This document shows positions 29,800-41,109 of a DNA stretch of 64,000 nt, one piece after another. The DNA comes from Azorinus chamasolen (Eukaryota; Mollusca; Bivalvia; Cardiida; Solecurtidae). A model generated the notes under the pieces. That model worked only from the letters and a program-made list of their open reading frames with translations, was not told the DNA's origin and made no database searches. The stretch covers positions 39,293,243 through 39,357,242 of the forward strand of contig OY755243.1 in NCBI GenBank assembly GCA_963576725.1, read 5' to 3'. The position numbers and the translations under genes were made by a program. Position 1 is the stretch's first letter. Each line of letters opens with the position of its first letter.

Positions 29800-30948
29800 A
29801 GCCAATATTTTAAGTGGGAACATAACAATTAATGTAGGCCTTGCAAGCAAATTTGCTTCGACTTGGCATGGCATCTGCAGAGTATCTGTCACTAACCCTT
29901 TCAAAAAGGAATACTTAAAAACTTCTGCAGGAATATTATGGTGTGAAAGTTTGTGAAAAGTTTTTATTTGTCCTTATGAGTGGAAATATGAATTGCATTA
30001 TTGCGTTAAATATGTGTTCCATAAGGATTGTTATTCAATCAATCTGGAATGTATGTTTAAAGTTGTTGCTAGGGAACTTTGGTTTTTCTTTTTTTTCAAA
30101 GAATTTATAATTTTAAATGTCTAGAGTTTATAGGTGGTTTTATGAAAAGAGTTGAGGATTATTACAATTCAGATTGTTGGAATATTATTAAGAATTTGTG
30201 CATTGGTGAATTGTCGCTAATGACTATTCAGTCAGGAATTTTAATTTTAAAAGCTATAATAATGTAGCTTTGTGTTCAAACGGATATATTAATAGTAATT
30301 CGTTTAGTGTCAACTGTGGAAGTTGAAGTGGTAAGAATAACCCCACTCAACTTCATATTCTACTTGGATTTAGAATGTGTCTTTATTTTATTACAGGCTC
30401 AATATAAGCGCCACTTTTTGTTCTTTTAATATTTAGATTAATATTAATTAATGGCGCATAGGACACTTTATGGTAGAGACGACTACCAAACACCAATTTC
30501 AAAAAATGCCTCTTTTCAGTACACCAATGTTAATGTTAAAATTAAGCAAAAGGCACAATAAGACAGCGAATGAGTGTTATAGACATAGTGTGAGTGTTTT
30601 AGGACTTCTCAGAGATATTCATATACAGTTATCGCAGCACAATGGACAATACTGGACATAATTCTCGTGCTGGATATTATATAGTGTAACAGTTACTTAA
30701 CATCAGAAACTGTTTAACACAAGTACCAAAGCTAATATATGTAATTATTTGTTAACACTTGAGTGATTGTTAATCACAATTTCTTATACCAATTTCTTGT
30801 TTGGTATTAATTATATTTTAGTAGGATTAGTTAAGAATAGTCTTATAGTTCATGTACCTTATTTGAGAGTGAGATAACTGCTAAACTTACTTGCTTTCCT
30901 TGGATTTCAAATTGAAGCTGTGAAACATTAATGGGGACCATTAATGCT
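29800..30948 (+). other. non-coding 3' part of LTR-element interior
   Basis: About 1.15 kb, AT-rich, with no coding signature I can support. May be 3' non-coding sequence or captured DNA. Confidence 0.5.
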
Positions 30949-30961
30949 AAGGGGATGGGAG
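30949..30961 (+). other. polypurine tract
   Basis: AAGGGGATGGGAG immediately before the 3' LTR, the expected plus-strand primer site. Confidence 0.75.
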
Positions 30962-31583
30962 TGTTGTGTTTTTTGACATAGGGGTTTAGACAACTCTTGA
31001 GCCTTTATGTAAGAATTCTGTTTAATTCTGGTCACCATAGGTTTGCAATATGGTTGACCCATTGAACAAAGGAGAGAGGTGTTATATCTGGAAATGTTAA
31101 ACAGAGGGCTAGTGGAGATTGTCAGTCATCGGTTTAGCCGAGACCTGTCATCATGTAGTCCCATAAATTGTAATTACTTTAGCCCAAATGGCTAGTAAGG
31201 GACGATGGCACTGATCAGTGGAGGTGCTATAGTTCAGCATGCTGCTCCCCATATTTGGAGCAAGCTTTGATAAGATTTAGCAAATCAGTTTAGCCTACGT
31301 AGCCTTTCTCTGTTGAACATCTTATATAAACCAGGGTTCCTTTGTTCACGGGGGAGGAAATTCAAAATTTAGTTACTAAGAAGAGGGAGAACTTTGATGT
31401 TAGATCACTTTTAGGCCTTTTTGGAAAGCAAAGAAGTTGACAGTTGAACGAAAGGGATTTACAGAAGTAAACTTGAATATTGTGTAGACTTTAGAAATTA
31501 AATGTTGTCAAGAAGAATTAAGACTTGAGTTTTTGTCAACCACAGCAGTAGCAGCAGAGTTTGTTCCCCGGTAAAACTTAACA
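30962..31583 (+). repeat. 3' LTR
   Basis: Near-identical to the 5' LTR. By eye there are three substitutions and a one-base T-run difference. Confidence 0.93.
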
Positions 31584-31770
31584 ATATGTTCTGACTATTG
31601 ACAAATAGCATCATATATTCTGACTATTGGCAACTAGCATCATATGTTCTGACTATTACCAAACATTATCAAATGTTCTAACTATTGCCAAACAACGTTA
31701 AATGCTCTTACGTTTGACACTGTTACGTCGAATTCTGACTAATGTTCTGTTGACAAACAGTTTCCGATGT
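31584..31770. repeat. ~29-bp tandem repeat, right part
   Basis: Continuation of the array at 27025-27132. Removing the LTR element and one ATAT restores continuous repeat sequence. Units decay towards the right. Confidence 0.8.
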
Positions 31771-31780
31771 TATTTCAGTA

Positions 31781-31975
31781 CAGTAAAACCTCTCTATAAC
31801 GACCACCAAATTGTGTTAATTAGTTGCTATTTAGAGCAGGTGGCTGCTTAAAGCAGCTATAAAGCAGCTTCCTATAGGAGCGTTCTGTTTTACTTTGACA
31901 TTGCATAAGGCAGCCACCTGCCTTTAACACAAAATACTTGATGTAATTAGTGGCCGTTATAGAGAGGTTTTACTG
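31781..31975. mobile_element. TA-type foldback MITE
   Basis: TA on both sides (31779-31780, 31976-31977), ends CAGTAAAACCTCTCTATAAC and its complement. The left arm of the core has a small duplication ('aaagcagctataaagcagct'). Confidence 0.85.
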
Positions 31976-32129
31976 TACTTCCAATTATTGACAAACAGCT
32001 TCGAAATATTTTACAATTGATAAAGAGCGTTGAATGTTCTTACTACAGGCAAACAGTGTAAAATGCTCTGGCTGAAACCAACAGCGTCGAATAATCTGAT
32101 CATTAGAAATTCAAGAAATTTTAACAATA

Positions 32130-32322
32130 GAAAAAAACTCTAAACCGGAATTATAGTAGAGAATAATTTGTAGATACTTTAAGGCAGATGGCTGCTTAAT
32201 GCAGGGTGAAAATCGTGCAGAAAACTCCTAGAGACGCTTTCTGTATGACTTTTACCCTGTCACCTGTCTCCAAGACCTATATTTATACTAACGTCTGATT
32301 AAGAGAGGTTTTGCTGTACCGT
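32130..32322. mobile_element. decayed TA-type MITE (AAACCGG ends)
   Basis: 'ctctaaaccggaattatag' at left and 'taagagaggttttgctgta' at right, core 'gctgcttaatgcagggtga' with damaged second arm. Confidence 0.7.
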
Positions 32323-33222
32323 TAATGTTCTACAATGTCTAAGTCTTGCATGAAGTTATTGGTCGTTTTGGAAACCTTTTAGTAGCCGTGAAAGAGGGGT
32401 TTTGTTGTATTTAACCCTTTCCCTTATGTGAGCGCAATTTAACGCATCTGCAAACAGAGTAGACCCAGATCAGGAGCAGAATTTTTGAGTTAACAAACGC
32501 CAATAGGCTATAAATGCATGTGGCGTTCAGATTTATGACTAAAGTGTAAACAAACCACGCAATTCTCAAACATCTGCAAAGAATTTGATGCACTTAACTG
32601 ATAACATCGTTCAAAACAAACATCAAATTTCAGAAGATCTAAAATGAGTTTCCTTACATTATATGAGTGTTAGAGTTACATGTATAGCTATGTATGCTTG
32701 TGTTTGCCTTTGCGATGAACACACGCTCTAGCATAGACAAGGTTCAAGGTTCTGGTTGCTCGGTTTCAAATTTCTTCGAGAACTTGCATGAAGAACCGAA
32801 ATAGTGAATCCCCATATCACTGACTAAAACTCAAAACGAAAGAGACATAATCCAGAACTCAGAAGTTATGCAGAAAGCTCCAATGCAAGCAGATCAGTAA
32901 CACTAAAGCATGCCTACAACGTCTTTCCCACCGAAGCCTTAACTAGTTGATTAACCCTTCAATCCATAGATTTACAAACAGAGAAGATTCAGAAAAAATG
33001 GATTTGATTCTACATAGTTTTTGATTTGATACAATAAATCCGCTATTAATGGTGCCAGAATACAAATGCAGCTAATAAACACCACACTTTCTTATACATG
33101 TATGACTATTCATGGAGTAATGGATTTAAATTGACAACCTAATTCATTAACACGCGAGTCTTTTCTAAAACAGATACATGTAGTTGCATATTGCAGGACA
33201 AAATATATAGTACTCCACTGCT
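32323..33222. other. unassigned with TTAA-MITE fragments
   Basis: At 32410-32480 a left MITE half ('ttaaccctttcccttatg', 'gagtagacccagatcagg'). Otherwise nothing is recognised. Confidence 0.45.
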
Positions 33223-33253
33223 TTGGAGTGGCCGTTAAAGTTGAATAGACTTA

Positions 33254-33442
33254 CAGTAAATCCCGATTATTCGAATTTCCTTTATAGAAGAATTTAGATC
33301 CTTTTAGGCAGGTGGCCACTTAATGCATGGTGAAAGACATGCAGAAAGCTCCTAGAGGAGCTTTCTGCATGACTTTCACTATGCATTAAGCTGCCACCTG
33401 TCTTAAAGATCGATAATAATACGAATAATCGAGATTTTACTG
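33254..33442. mobile_element. TA-type MITE with TCTCGATTATTCGAA-like ends
   Basis: 'cagtaaatcccgattattcg' to 'cgaataatcgagattttactg'-like right end, core 'gcagaaagctcctagaggag'. Present in both duplication arms, so it preceded the duplication. The right TA has mutated to CA. Confidence 0.85.
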
Positions 33443-34535
33443 CAACTGTATCAATAAAAATACCAACTCGGATCCCAACACAAATTGAAAATAGGTTTGC
33501 AAACAATGAGTGATCATTCGTCGCGTTTGTCAGAATGTGTGTCACTCATCAAAGACTCGAATTATATCCGTTATACATGTAGTTGTAATGCCCAACGGTA
33601 CATCAATGCATGTAGTTGTAAGCAGTGCAGACTCTGATCAGACTGAGTGCAGACTCAGATCAGACGTTCTTATTGTCACTACAGCGGTTACTTCAAATTC
33701 TAGGATCCCTCTGGTCTTGGTCTGCACTGTTTGTAAATGTCAGTGCATTCAAAGGTTTATACCAGAATAAACATAGCTGTGGCGGTTATCTCTTACAACT
33801 CTTCCTGGTTTAGTACGTCGGTATTGACTCAGTTTCAAAGTGGAATGGTCCACCAGTATTTGACAGCGGGACCCATTCAGTATGAAAGAGTTAAATTTGT
33901 TAAAGCATTATGAATTACAAACAGTGTATACCCTGATCAGAGGACTCCTCTGTGAACCTTCTGGTCTGGGTCTGCACAGGTCCCAAATGCCAGTACATGT
34001 ACCCTCTTTTCCTGCATTCAAAGCGTTATACATGTACCATCATAAAAATTGGCTGTGGCAATTACCTCTTTGAGCTCTTTCGGTAAATTTATGATAATAC
34101 TTGCAAACACTTCGTGTACACCTGACAAACAGAGATACTCTATTTTAAGTAATTGGGTTTTTAAAAAAAAAATAACTTAAAATAATAACCTTTGGTGAAT
34201 TATAATCCCTTTCTCTATAAATACGCCTTTCTACGCCTTTGCAAACAGAATAGGCCCAGATCAGACCTATTGGAACCGTCTGTTCAGGGTCTGTTCTGTT
34301 TTCTTAAGATACAATAAATTTATGACTCCACAGTTTCTGCCATAGCTAAATCTTCTGGTGTCCATATGCTATTGTAACAATTAATCAAATTAATGTCCAT
34401 AATGGCATTATTTCTTAAATAAATATTCATTGAGTAACCCAGATCATATGACCCCATTAAGCTGTCTGATCAGGTTTAGCTCTTTTGCTTATGAAATAAA
34501 CATATAATACCTCGCTTCTCAGACGTACTAGATAG
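33443..34535. repeat. duplicated segment with MITE hairpin pieces
   Basis: Within arm 1: hairpin cores near 33625-33745, 33915-33975 and 34240-34310 ('gcaaacagaataggccca', 'gtctgttcagggtctgttct'). Frames of 60-86 codons mirrored in arm 2 show no family signature. Confidence 0.6.
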
Positions 34536-34539
34536 CAAT

Positions 34540-34783
34540 TTTTGAAACAAAAATGTAGAAAATCAAAAAAAATGAAAATTTGTAACAGATGACAAAGTTA
34601 GCAGACGACAGAATTTGGCAGCGAAAGGGTTAATTGATTTAATAGCTCATGGACACAGTAAGGTTTGGCCATGGCAGAATCTATAGATCATATTTATATT
34701 ATAGCATAAGCAAACAGAGAGTCTAATCTTGGTCTACCCTGTTTACAAAGATGTAGAAATGTGTATATATGGAGTAAAGGGTT
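34540..34783. mobile_element. two joined partial TTAA MITEs
   Basis: 34545-34632 is the right third of a GCTGCC-family MITE ('cagacgacagaatttggcag', 'cgaaagggttaa'), followed by a reverse-oriented member ending 'ggagtaaagggttaa' whose equivalent in arm 2 is intact at 60867-61083. Confidence 0.65.
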
Positions 34784-34984
34784 AATCCATTTATTTTCAA
34801 CCCCGTCCATATCTTATTTTAGAGTTATCAACATTCATGTTGAGGGGCACTGTAAATTAATTTAGCTAGCCTGATCCATTGGTATCGATGTGTTCAGCAA
34901 ACAGTGCACACTCTGATCAAAGGGCTCCTTCACGAACCCTCTGATTTGGGTCTACACTGTTTGCCTATATCCTTTTTATCCTTT

Positions 34985-34988
34985 TTAA
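34985..34988. other. empty TTAA site
   Basis: In arm 1 'tcctttttaaggaacacc' is uninterrupted. At the same place in arm 2 a 207-bp MITE sits between two TTAA copies. Confidence 0.85.
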
Positions 34989-35385
34989 GGAACACCGGGC
35001 TATAGTGGGTTAAGTAAAGCGTGACGTACAGTGATGACAGAACAGAACAGAACAGAGATTGCAGTCAGAACAAGACGAAGCTGTACATCATAATTTTAAT
35101 ATATACACCCCAAGTGCCTAAATAAGTCTCGACCTTGGATTCACAAATCTCATGCTATTTATACTAAGATCGTTAATAATATAGTACTCTACGCCAGTCA
35201 TCATCTCGATGACAGACATAGACCTTAGAAACATAGCTATGTACGCATGCATGTGTCATATGATTAATAAGTCCAGATACTACTCCCATAGTCCTGTTAT
35301 TATGTACGTACGGACTTCAAGCCTTTAACTCGCTTGCTGGCATTCTTACATCAATTCACCAACAAAACCTTAACCTGCTTACATT

Positions 35386-36377
35386 CACAGGGGTCTGGAC
35401 CGCTTCATTGGGGTCTATATCGTACTATATAATAAGGGTTCCAACTAGCAGAACGGATATCCGTGTACCACGAGTACAACTATGACTGTAACTCTTGCAA
35501 TTTAAATGATAATTTCGTAATTCTTTCGGCTATTGAAAGCCAATATATTTTTCTATCAAATAAATATAATCTTATAACGGTAACTTATGAACAAGTATCA
35601 ATCCAACAATGATTTTCTAAAAAATTCACGTGTTTATAGGGTCATTGACAAACGTTCGTTCACCCCGGTTTCACTATATCACAGCAATAACCTGGCAATT
35701 TGCAGTTCAAAAAATGGCGTGAGTCAATAAAACGAATCAATTCTAACACCCACCTCCAATTATTTAGTTCCCAGCATCCAAAGAATGATGTAAAATTAGC
35801 GATTTTTGTCAGTTTGCTTCAAATCGTCGAGGAAGGAGCCATTGTACGTGACGTCACGGATTTTCCAATTTTTCCTTCGCTCATCCAATGAAATGGCTCC
35901 ATTAAAATTTGTTGCAAAATGGCAGCATCCGAAATAGAAACATACCGACAGACGGAAAGGCCGCTGTCGCTAGTTGCTTATTTATTAAGAGGACAAAACA
36001 AATGGAGATTGGTGAAATAATTGGGTTGTTTTATTGAACCACGCCATCGTTTGAACTGAAAATCGCCAGGTTATGGCTGTGATATAGTGAAACCAGGGTG
36101 AACGAACGTTTGTCAATGACCCAGAAAACACGTGAAATTTTGAGAATATCGTTGTTGGATTGATCATTGCGTGTAAGTTACCATGAGAAGATTATATTTA
36201 TTTGATCCTAAAATATATTGGCTTTCAATAGCCGAAAGAATTATAAAATTATCACTGAATTTGCAAGACTTACATTCATATTTGTACTTGTGGTACACGG
36301 ATGTCCGTTCTGCTAGTTGGAACCCTTGTTTTTATATAGTACATATAGACCCCAATGAAGCGGTCCAGACCCCTGTG
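35386..36377. mobile_element. hAT-like foldback element with 8-bp target duplication
   Basis: 992 bp with terminal inverted repeats of about 350 bp, ends CACAGGGGTCTGGACCGCTT. The flanks carry a perfect 8-bp duplication CTTACATT (35378-35385, 36378-36385). The loop of about 280 bp contains 'cgtgacgtcacgg'. No transposase frame. The 8-bp duplication and CA...TG ends fit the hAT superfamily (inference). A partial second copy lies at 44.09-44.48 kb. Confidence 0.87.
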
Positions 36378-36451
36378 CTTACATTCTCATATAGCAGTAC
36401 ACTTGTTAGTTTTAACATGTAATATTATCTTGGATATTTATTAGCTATTAC

Positions 36452-36663
36452 TTAACCTTTATCCTGCTATAGGCAGATGGGTGAATACCTTTGCAAACAG
36501 TTTGGATCCAGATGAGACGCCGAATACTCGGCATCTCATCAGGATCCAAACTGTTTGACACACTGATTGCATTTTGGCAGACAAATTGGTCATAGCTTGA
36601 ATTTTGAAATGTAGTAGGTGAAAACAATTGCAAAAATAAATTGCTCAGAAGGCTAAAGGTTAA
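36452..36663. mobile_element. TTAA MITE, variant ends with GCTGCC-family core
   Basis: TTAACCTTTATCCTGCTATA to 'gaaggctaaaggttaa'. The core 'gatgagacgccgaatactcg' belongs to the GCTGCC family but the ends differ, an example of core sharing between end types. Confidence 0.75.
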
Positions 36664-36903
36664 TAAATCATGTGGACATAGGAATTTATTTATCGTTACA
36701 GAAACTGTAGAATGAGATCTATATAATTTCATAAGCAATCGGACCAGACCATGATCAGATGGTTCTTACAAGCGCGGTTTGACCTGTTTGCAAGACGTTA
36801 AAAGGTTTATCTATGGGGTAAAGAATTTAAGTACATGTACTTGACATCAGTAGAATTTCTTCTCAGATAACATGGTGTTTCGGGCTCATCCGGGTCGAAA
36901 CTA

Positions 36904-37084
36904 CAGTAAAATCTCGATAGTTTGATAAAACAAGTATCATTCTCGGTCTTTAAGACAGATAACTGCTTAATGCAGGGTGAAAGTCATACAGAAAGTTCGT
37001 TTGGAAGCTTTTTTGCGTGACTTTCACCCTGCATTAAGCTGCCACCTGCCTAAAAAGTTTTCAGTCTTCATTATCGCGTTTTCA
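36904..37084. mobile_element. TA-type MITE, TCTCGATAG ends
   Basis: 'cagtaaaatctcgatagttt' at left, decayed right end, core 'taatgcagggtgaaagtcat' with full inverted partner. Confidence 0.75.
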
Positions 37085-37359
37085 CCTGATTGTCAGAAGT
37101 TAACCCTTATCCCCCTATCTGCGACTTTTGACTCGCAAACAGAGTTGAGTAGATATTTGTTATCACAAGGGGGCAAGGTTCATAATTAACTAGAACGGAG
37201 TATGCACCATAATGCTGCATGTAAAGAAAGGGTTCAAGCTGCAAGCTGATTAATATATAAGTTCAATCTTTGAAAGTAGGTCAGACATGCACTGGCTTTT
37301 GGAATCAATGTAGGTCCACACTGGAGACGTAAATAAAATATTTTGAAAAATAACTCATT

Positions 37360-37463
37360 TATTTCTCAACCAAACCCTATGTTGTGGACCACTCTTTAGA
37401 ATCGTCTCGTCTCGAAGAGACGATTCTAAAGAGTGGTCACAACATAGGGTATGGTGGAGAAAT
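37360..37463. mobile_element. short perfect palindrome (GTGGTCACAACATAG family)
   Basis: 'ggaccactctttagaatcgt' meets its complement at 'cgtctcgaagagacg'. A related copy occurs at 41270-41385. Confidence 0.75.
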
Positions 37464-37599
37464 GACGATTTTAGTATTTGAGTACGCATCTGCATCAAGT
37501 ACATTTAGTATGTAAGTCGACTTCACCTTGACTGAGTTTTATCTTGAGAATAGTAAGTATTGACGGTTGAAAAACACTGGAGTTTGGTGTCAACTAATT

Positions 37600-37698
37600 A
37601 TTTACCCTGCATGTATATAGGCGCCTTTTTGCAAACAGAGTAGACCCTGATCAGACAACTCGCGTAGGAACCGTATGATCAGGGTCTGTTCTGCTTGC
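37600..37698. repeat. TTAA-MITE hairpin
   Basis: 'gcaaacagagtagaccctga' and 'tgatcagggtctgttctgct' arms. Shares its right boundary with the next MITE. Confidence 0.6.
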
Positions 37699-37918
37699 TT
37701 AACCCTTTCCCTCATATAAACGTGTTTTCATGCATTTACAAACAGAGTAGACCCAGATCAGACGGCTCCGTTTGCTAATAGAATTTGAAAGATCAGTGTC
37801 TTCACTTTCTTAAATGGCTACAATGTTCCACCTTCCACATTTCATTATAACTATTTTGTCTATGAATATTCAGTAGGTATTGAGATTTGGACTAAATATA
37901 GAACAGGGAAAGGGTTAA
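37699..37918. mobile_element. TTAA MITE, CCCTCATATAAACG end family
   Basis: TTAACCCTTTCCCTCATATA to 'gaacagggaaagggttaa'. Interior includes 'tatgaatattcagtaggtat'. The core has lost its second arm. Confidence 0.8.
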
Positions 37919-38422
37919 GAAATAATATTGAGTGTTTCTACAGTTTCTGCAATAGTAAAATCCCCTTGTTTATTATACTATTATAAAATAAGACATTGAT
38001 ATTCGTATAGCCATTAATTCTTTCATGATTATTCATGAGGTAAGACATTGATATCCGTGCAGTCATTAATTCTTACATGATTATTCATGAGGTAAATAGT
38101 TCACGTGGAAATCCAAAATGTATACAAAGACCAGGATCTGCCCTGTTTGCTTATGAAATGATATATAGATACATTTCTATAGTTTGTGTCATGGCAAAAC
38201 GCCCATTGTACATGATGCTAATAACATGCTATAAATGCAGCTGATTACAATATTCATGTGGCATAAATATCATTGGAGTAAAAGATTGACAACCACAGAG
38301 CGTCTGTGATATACTGACATCTGCAAGTACATTTGTAGTTTATATAGCTTTATGAGGCGACAGTCCAACAGGAATCCACTATGTTTGTGAGTAATGTGTG
38401 AATAAATCATCATCTACATATA
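37919..38422. other. unassigned with partial duplication
   Basis: 'gaggtaagacattgatat' followed by 'cattaattcttacatgatta' repeats about 60 bp apart (37995-38095). Fragments of MITE interiors; no gene. Confidence 0.45.
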
Positions 38423-38612
38423 CAGTAAAACTTCTCTAAACTGGACGTTAAATTTAATATAGATATCGGTTTTGGGAACATATATCAGCTTAATGCAGAG
38501 TGAAAGTCATGTAGAAAGGTCCTAGAGGAGCTTTCTGCGTGACTTTCACCCTGCATTAAGCAGCCACCTAAATTACTCTCTACTAGAATTCTGGTTTAGA
38601 GGGGTTTTGCTG
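38423..38612. mobile_element. TA-type MITE, AAACTGG ends
   Basis: 'cagtaaaacttctctaaact' and 'ggtttagaggggttttgctg', core complete. Confidence 0.8.
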
Positions 38613-38694
38613 TTCATTACTTAATATACAGGAAAATGGGCTTCTTATTGAGGAGGGACAACATGGGAGACTCATAAGGGAGTTTGAAGCTGAA

Positions 38695-38937
38695 CCCCTT
38701 CCCCGTTGAATGTTCAGGTAAGGAATAATGGCATCATGAATATTTATTAGCTGATGTTTTATTATGGCTTATGTACTAACAAATATTTGTAGATACTTTC
38801 AAATCTGTTATATTTACATAAGCGAACAGAACAGGTCGTGATCAGACGGCTTCTACAGGAGCCGTCTGATCTGAGTCTACCCTGTTTGCAAAGGCATGAA
38901 AAGGCATTTACATGAAGGAAAAGCTGAATGCAAGACA
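38695..38937. mobile_element. TTAA MITE, decayed flanks
   Basis: 'ccccttccccgttgaatg' at left, hairpin 'gatcagacggcttctacagg' with 'agccgtctgatctgagtcta' and 'acatgaaggaaaagctgaa' at right. Confidence 0.65.
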
Positions 38938-39470
38938 AACAAAACTGTAGAAAACTTTGTAGTTCTGGTGAGGTTTTACTGTATATAACCAACATACACT
39001 GGCTGAAGATGATCGTCTTTGACACACACACTCCATGTGATCCCATACATGTTTAAAAATGTGGATAAGTTTGTACAAAATGATAGAATAAAAAAAATTC
39101 AAATCAAACCAGACGAACCATTCAATAAAATAAAATAAATAAAATATAAAACTAAAAGAAAACACCAACAACAAAAAAACATTCAAATAAAATAAAATAA
39201 AATAAACTGAATTAAAGAAAATCGATCATTCAATAAACTAAATAAATCACAATATCATACCACAAAATACCACCAGCTGCATGTTTTACTACTACAACCA
39301 ATGAATCTGTCCAAAGTTTAATAATAATAATAATAATAAAGACTTTATTTAAAGAGGGAACGCATTTGGTAAAAAACCAATCTTCCATGCGGCCCTCATA
39401 ACATATATACATTTACAAAAGTCAAATTAGCAACAATCAAACAAACGAACATTATTTGAAGTAACACAGT
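38938..39470. other. unassigned, A-rich simple sequence
   Basis: AAATA-type repeats (39123-39205) and (AAT)n at about 39320-39341. No gene. Confidence 0.5.
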
Positions 39471-39680
39471 AAACACTCGATAATTCAAACAGCCCGCTGA
39501 AGAAAGTTGATATAGTTAAAGGTAGGTGATTGCCCAAAGCAGGACGGAAGCAAATCAGGAAGCTACTGTAGGAGCCGTCCGCTTGAACACATCCCGCCCA
39601 AGGCCAACACCTGTCGTGAACACTGTCAATGGGCTTACTTCGAGTTATCGAAATGTTCGAACTTTCATGATCTCACTATA
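39470..39680. mobile_element. highly diverged TA-type MITE
   Basis: 'cagtaaacactcgataattc' and 'cgagttatcgaaatgttcg' termini, 'aggaagctactgtaggagcc' centre. Organised like the others but most positions differ. Confidence 0.55.
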
Positions 39681-40035
39681 TATACAATAACTTTACATTA
39701 CTTAACCTAAATACTCACGCCAAAGTACCTAAGCAAGTAGTAGACTTAGATCAAACTGATATTGCAGATGCAGTTTGACCAGAGTTTACTATTTGTCCTT
39801 TCATAAGTGTATACGAAAATAAATTCTAAACAGCCAGGGCCAGACTTGAGTCAAACAGTACTTATCTGTTATCTTATAATCTGACCAACAGCTATTCGAA
39901 TTCCTGCTGTTACGGGACATGATGGGAATAAGATCCGTACGACATCCATGAGCATTTAGGATAAATATGGGTATAGTTCGATAAGAGACTGCAAGACTCA
40001 ATAAGTTAATTAGATCTATGATTACATTGTTTTAA
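39681..40035. other. unassigned
   Basis: No gene or repeat recognised. Confidence 0.4.
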
Positions 40036-40039
40036 CCAT

Positions 40040-40545
40040 CTTATATAAAGGTTTTTAAACGCAGCAATAGAACTTGCATGTTTGACATAGTAGGGGAGCT
40101 TATTCCAAATTATAGAACCTTAGTAATGAAATGTTTTTCTGAAAAATTCTGTATTGGGTTTCGGTATGTGCAAATGGAGTTGAGAAGAAGATCGCAACCT
40201 TCTTTCGTGAATATCAGCAGAGAAAGTAAAAAAGGTCATGTAAGTATGGAGGAGCTAACCCATCGAAAATGTTGTACATTAGCACAGCTTTCTGAAAAAG
40301 TACTCTCAACCAGTCTAGTTCGGTGAATAATTCTGAAGAAGGTTTACCAATATCTTTGTCAAGTATAAGTCTTGCAGCCCTTTTCTGAAAACGGACATTT
40401 TTTCTTCTTGCAATGTTCTGCAATTACCCCATAAAACACAACAATTGTCAAGGTGGGGTAAAATGTAAGAAGAATAGAATAATTTTCTCATGGAAATTGC
40501 CAGAAACAGTTTTATCCGTGAGAGAAGATCAACAAACACTGTAGA
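40040..40545 (-). pseudogene. non-LTR retrotransposon ORF 3' fragment
   Basis: Minus strand. 'SRIKLFLAISMRKLFYSSYI' and 'LPHLDNCCVLWGNC' match the post-RT region of CR1/Jockey-like ORFs. After a frameshift near 40390, 'FQKRAARLILDKDIGKPSSE' and 'LFQKAVLMYNIFDGLAPPYL' continue, then a further frame with 'IIWNKLP'. At least two frameshifts and one stop. Distinct in sequence from the element at 7.5-11.5 kb. 5' truncated, as usual for such elements. It lies downstream of the last identified PLAC8 exon. Confidence 0.75.
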
Positions 40546-40741
40546 CCCGACCCAGGACCCTTCTGACCATGGTCTATATTGCTTACTTCACAAATTATTT
40601 TCAATTGAACAAAAGCATGCTTACAGAAACATTCCTTAAAATGAAAAAAAAATGGTTTGACTCTACATACATGTCTGGAAGGCTAAAGTGGATGAATTAA
40701 ATTTAAACCTCTGATGACAGGGTATACACCTTCTTCGAGGA

Positions 40742-40965
40742 TTAACCCTTTACTCCATAAATACTCATGGCAGACATCGTCCGTTAAGATCATTAATTGT
40801 CTACTTATTTTATACTGATATAAGACAAGTGAATGCCAAATAGTATAGAATCAGATCTTAGATATTATACAAGCAAACAGAGTAGACCATGATCTATATC
40901 AGCCGTCTGATATGGGTTTATTCTGTTTGCAGATGTACCCAAAGGCGTGTGTAGGGAGTAAACTC
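40742..40965. mobile_element. TTAA MITE abutting the PLAC8 exon
   Basis: TTAACCCTTTACTCCATAAA at left; core 'gcaaacagagtagaccatg' and 'atgggtttattctgtttgc'; right end 'gtagggagtaaactctta'. It ends within a few bases of the 5' splice site of the downstream exon. Confidence 0.7.
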
Positions 40966-40969
40966 TTAC

Positions 40970-41109
40970 CCTGATTCCTCCCATGGTTCTAATCTTTGTT
41001 CTAACGGTGATGTCGGCACCGGGTACTATACAATACACCATTCCACATTCTCCAGCACGTGCGTTGATATCCGACTGTAAGCAGCTCGTGCAGCATACCG
41101 CCTTCGCCG
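40970..41109 (-). CDS. PLAC8-domain gene, internal exon
   Basis: 140 bp. Acceptor 'ttattcttttcaag' precedes it and donor GTAAGA follows. It reads 'AKAVCCTSCLQSDINARA', 'GECGMVYCIVPGADITVRTK' and 'IRTMGGIR', the middle of a PLAC8 (cornifelin-like) domain: Cys pairs, the 'vPg.....R...R...GI' pattern. The upstream exon ends in phase 1 and this exon starts with two bases, so the frame joins perfectly, adding an Ala codon across the junction. It ends on a codon boundary. The next exon (expected to start G-S) was not found in the window. Confidence 0.82.

Larger units (their letters stand above)
27129..31587 (+). mobile_element. Gypsy-type LTR retrotransposon, internally deleted, young
   Basis: LTRs of 621 and 622 bp flank a 3.2-kb interior. 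Target duplication is ATAT at 27129-27132 and 31584-31587. The primer-binding site begins TGGTGGCAGCGTCGGGA two bases after the 5' LTR; a purine tract (AAGGGGATGGGAG) touches the 3' LTR. The LTRs differ at three substitutions and one T-run indel by my reading. The coding remains follow the Gypsy order (protease end, RNase H end, integrase linker, integrase tail), but the protease start, most of the RT and the integrase core are missing, so it cannot move by itself. Confidence 0.93.
33223..35251. repeat. inverted segmental duplication, arm 1
   Basis: Matches the reverse complement of 60043-64000, beginning exactly where the window ends (so the true arm is longer) and stopping at 'tacgcatgca'. 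The first 1.3 kb aligns without large gaps and is nearly identical: three conceptual reading frames agree except for isolated residues. The second part differs by MITE insertions and deletions. Confidence 0.92.

Noticed and set aside
33510..34073. Frames conserved between the two duplication arms
   Set aside because: Conservation follows from the recent duplication, not from coding constraint.
38762..39046. Candidate third PLAC8 exon (starts G-S)
   Set aside because: No splice acceptor before it and no Cys pattern of the PLAC8 C-terminus.
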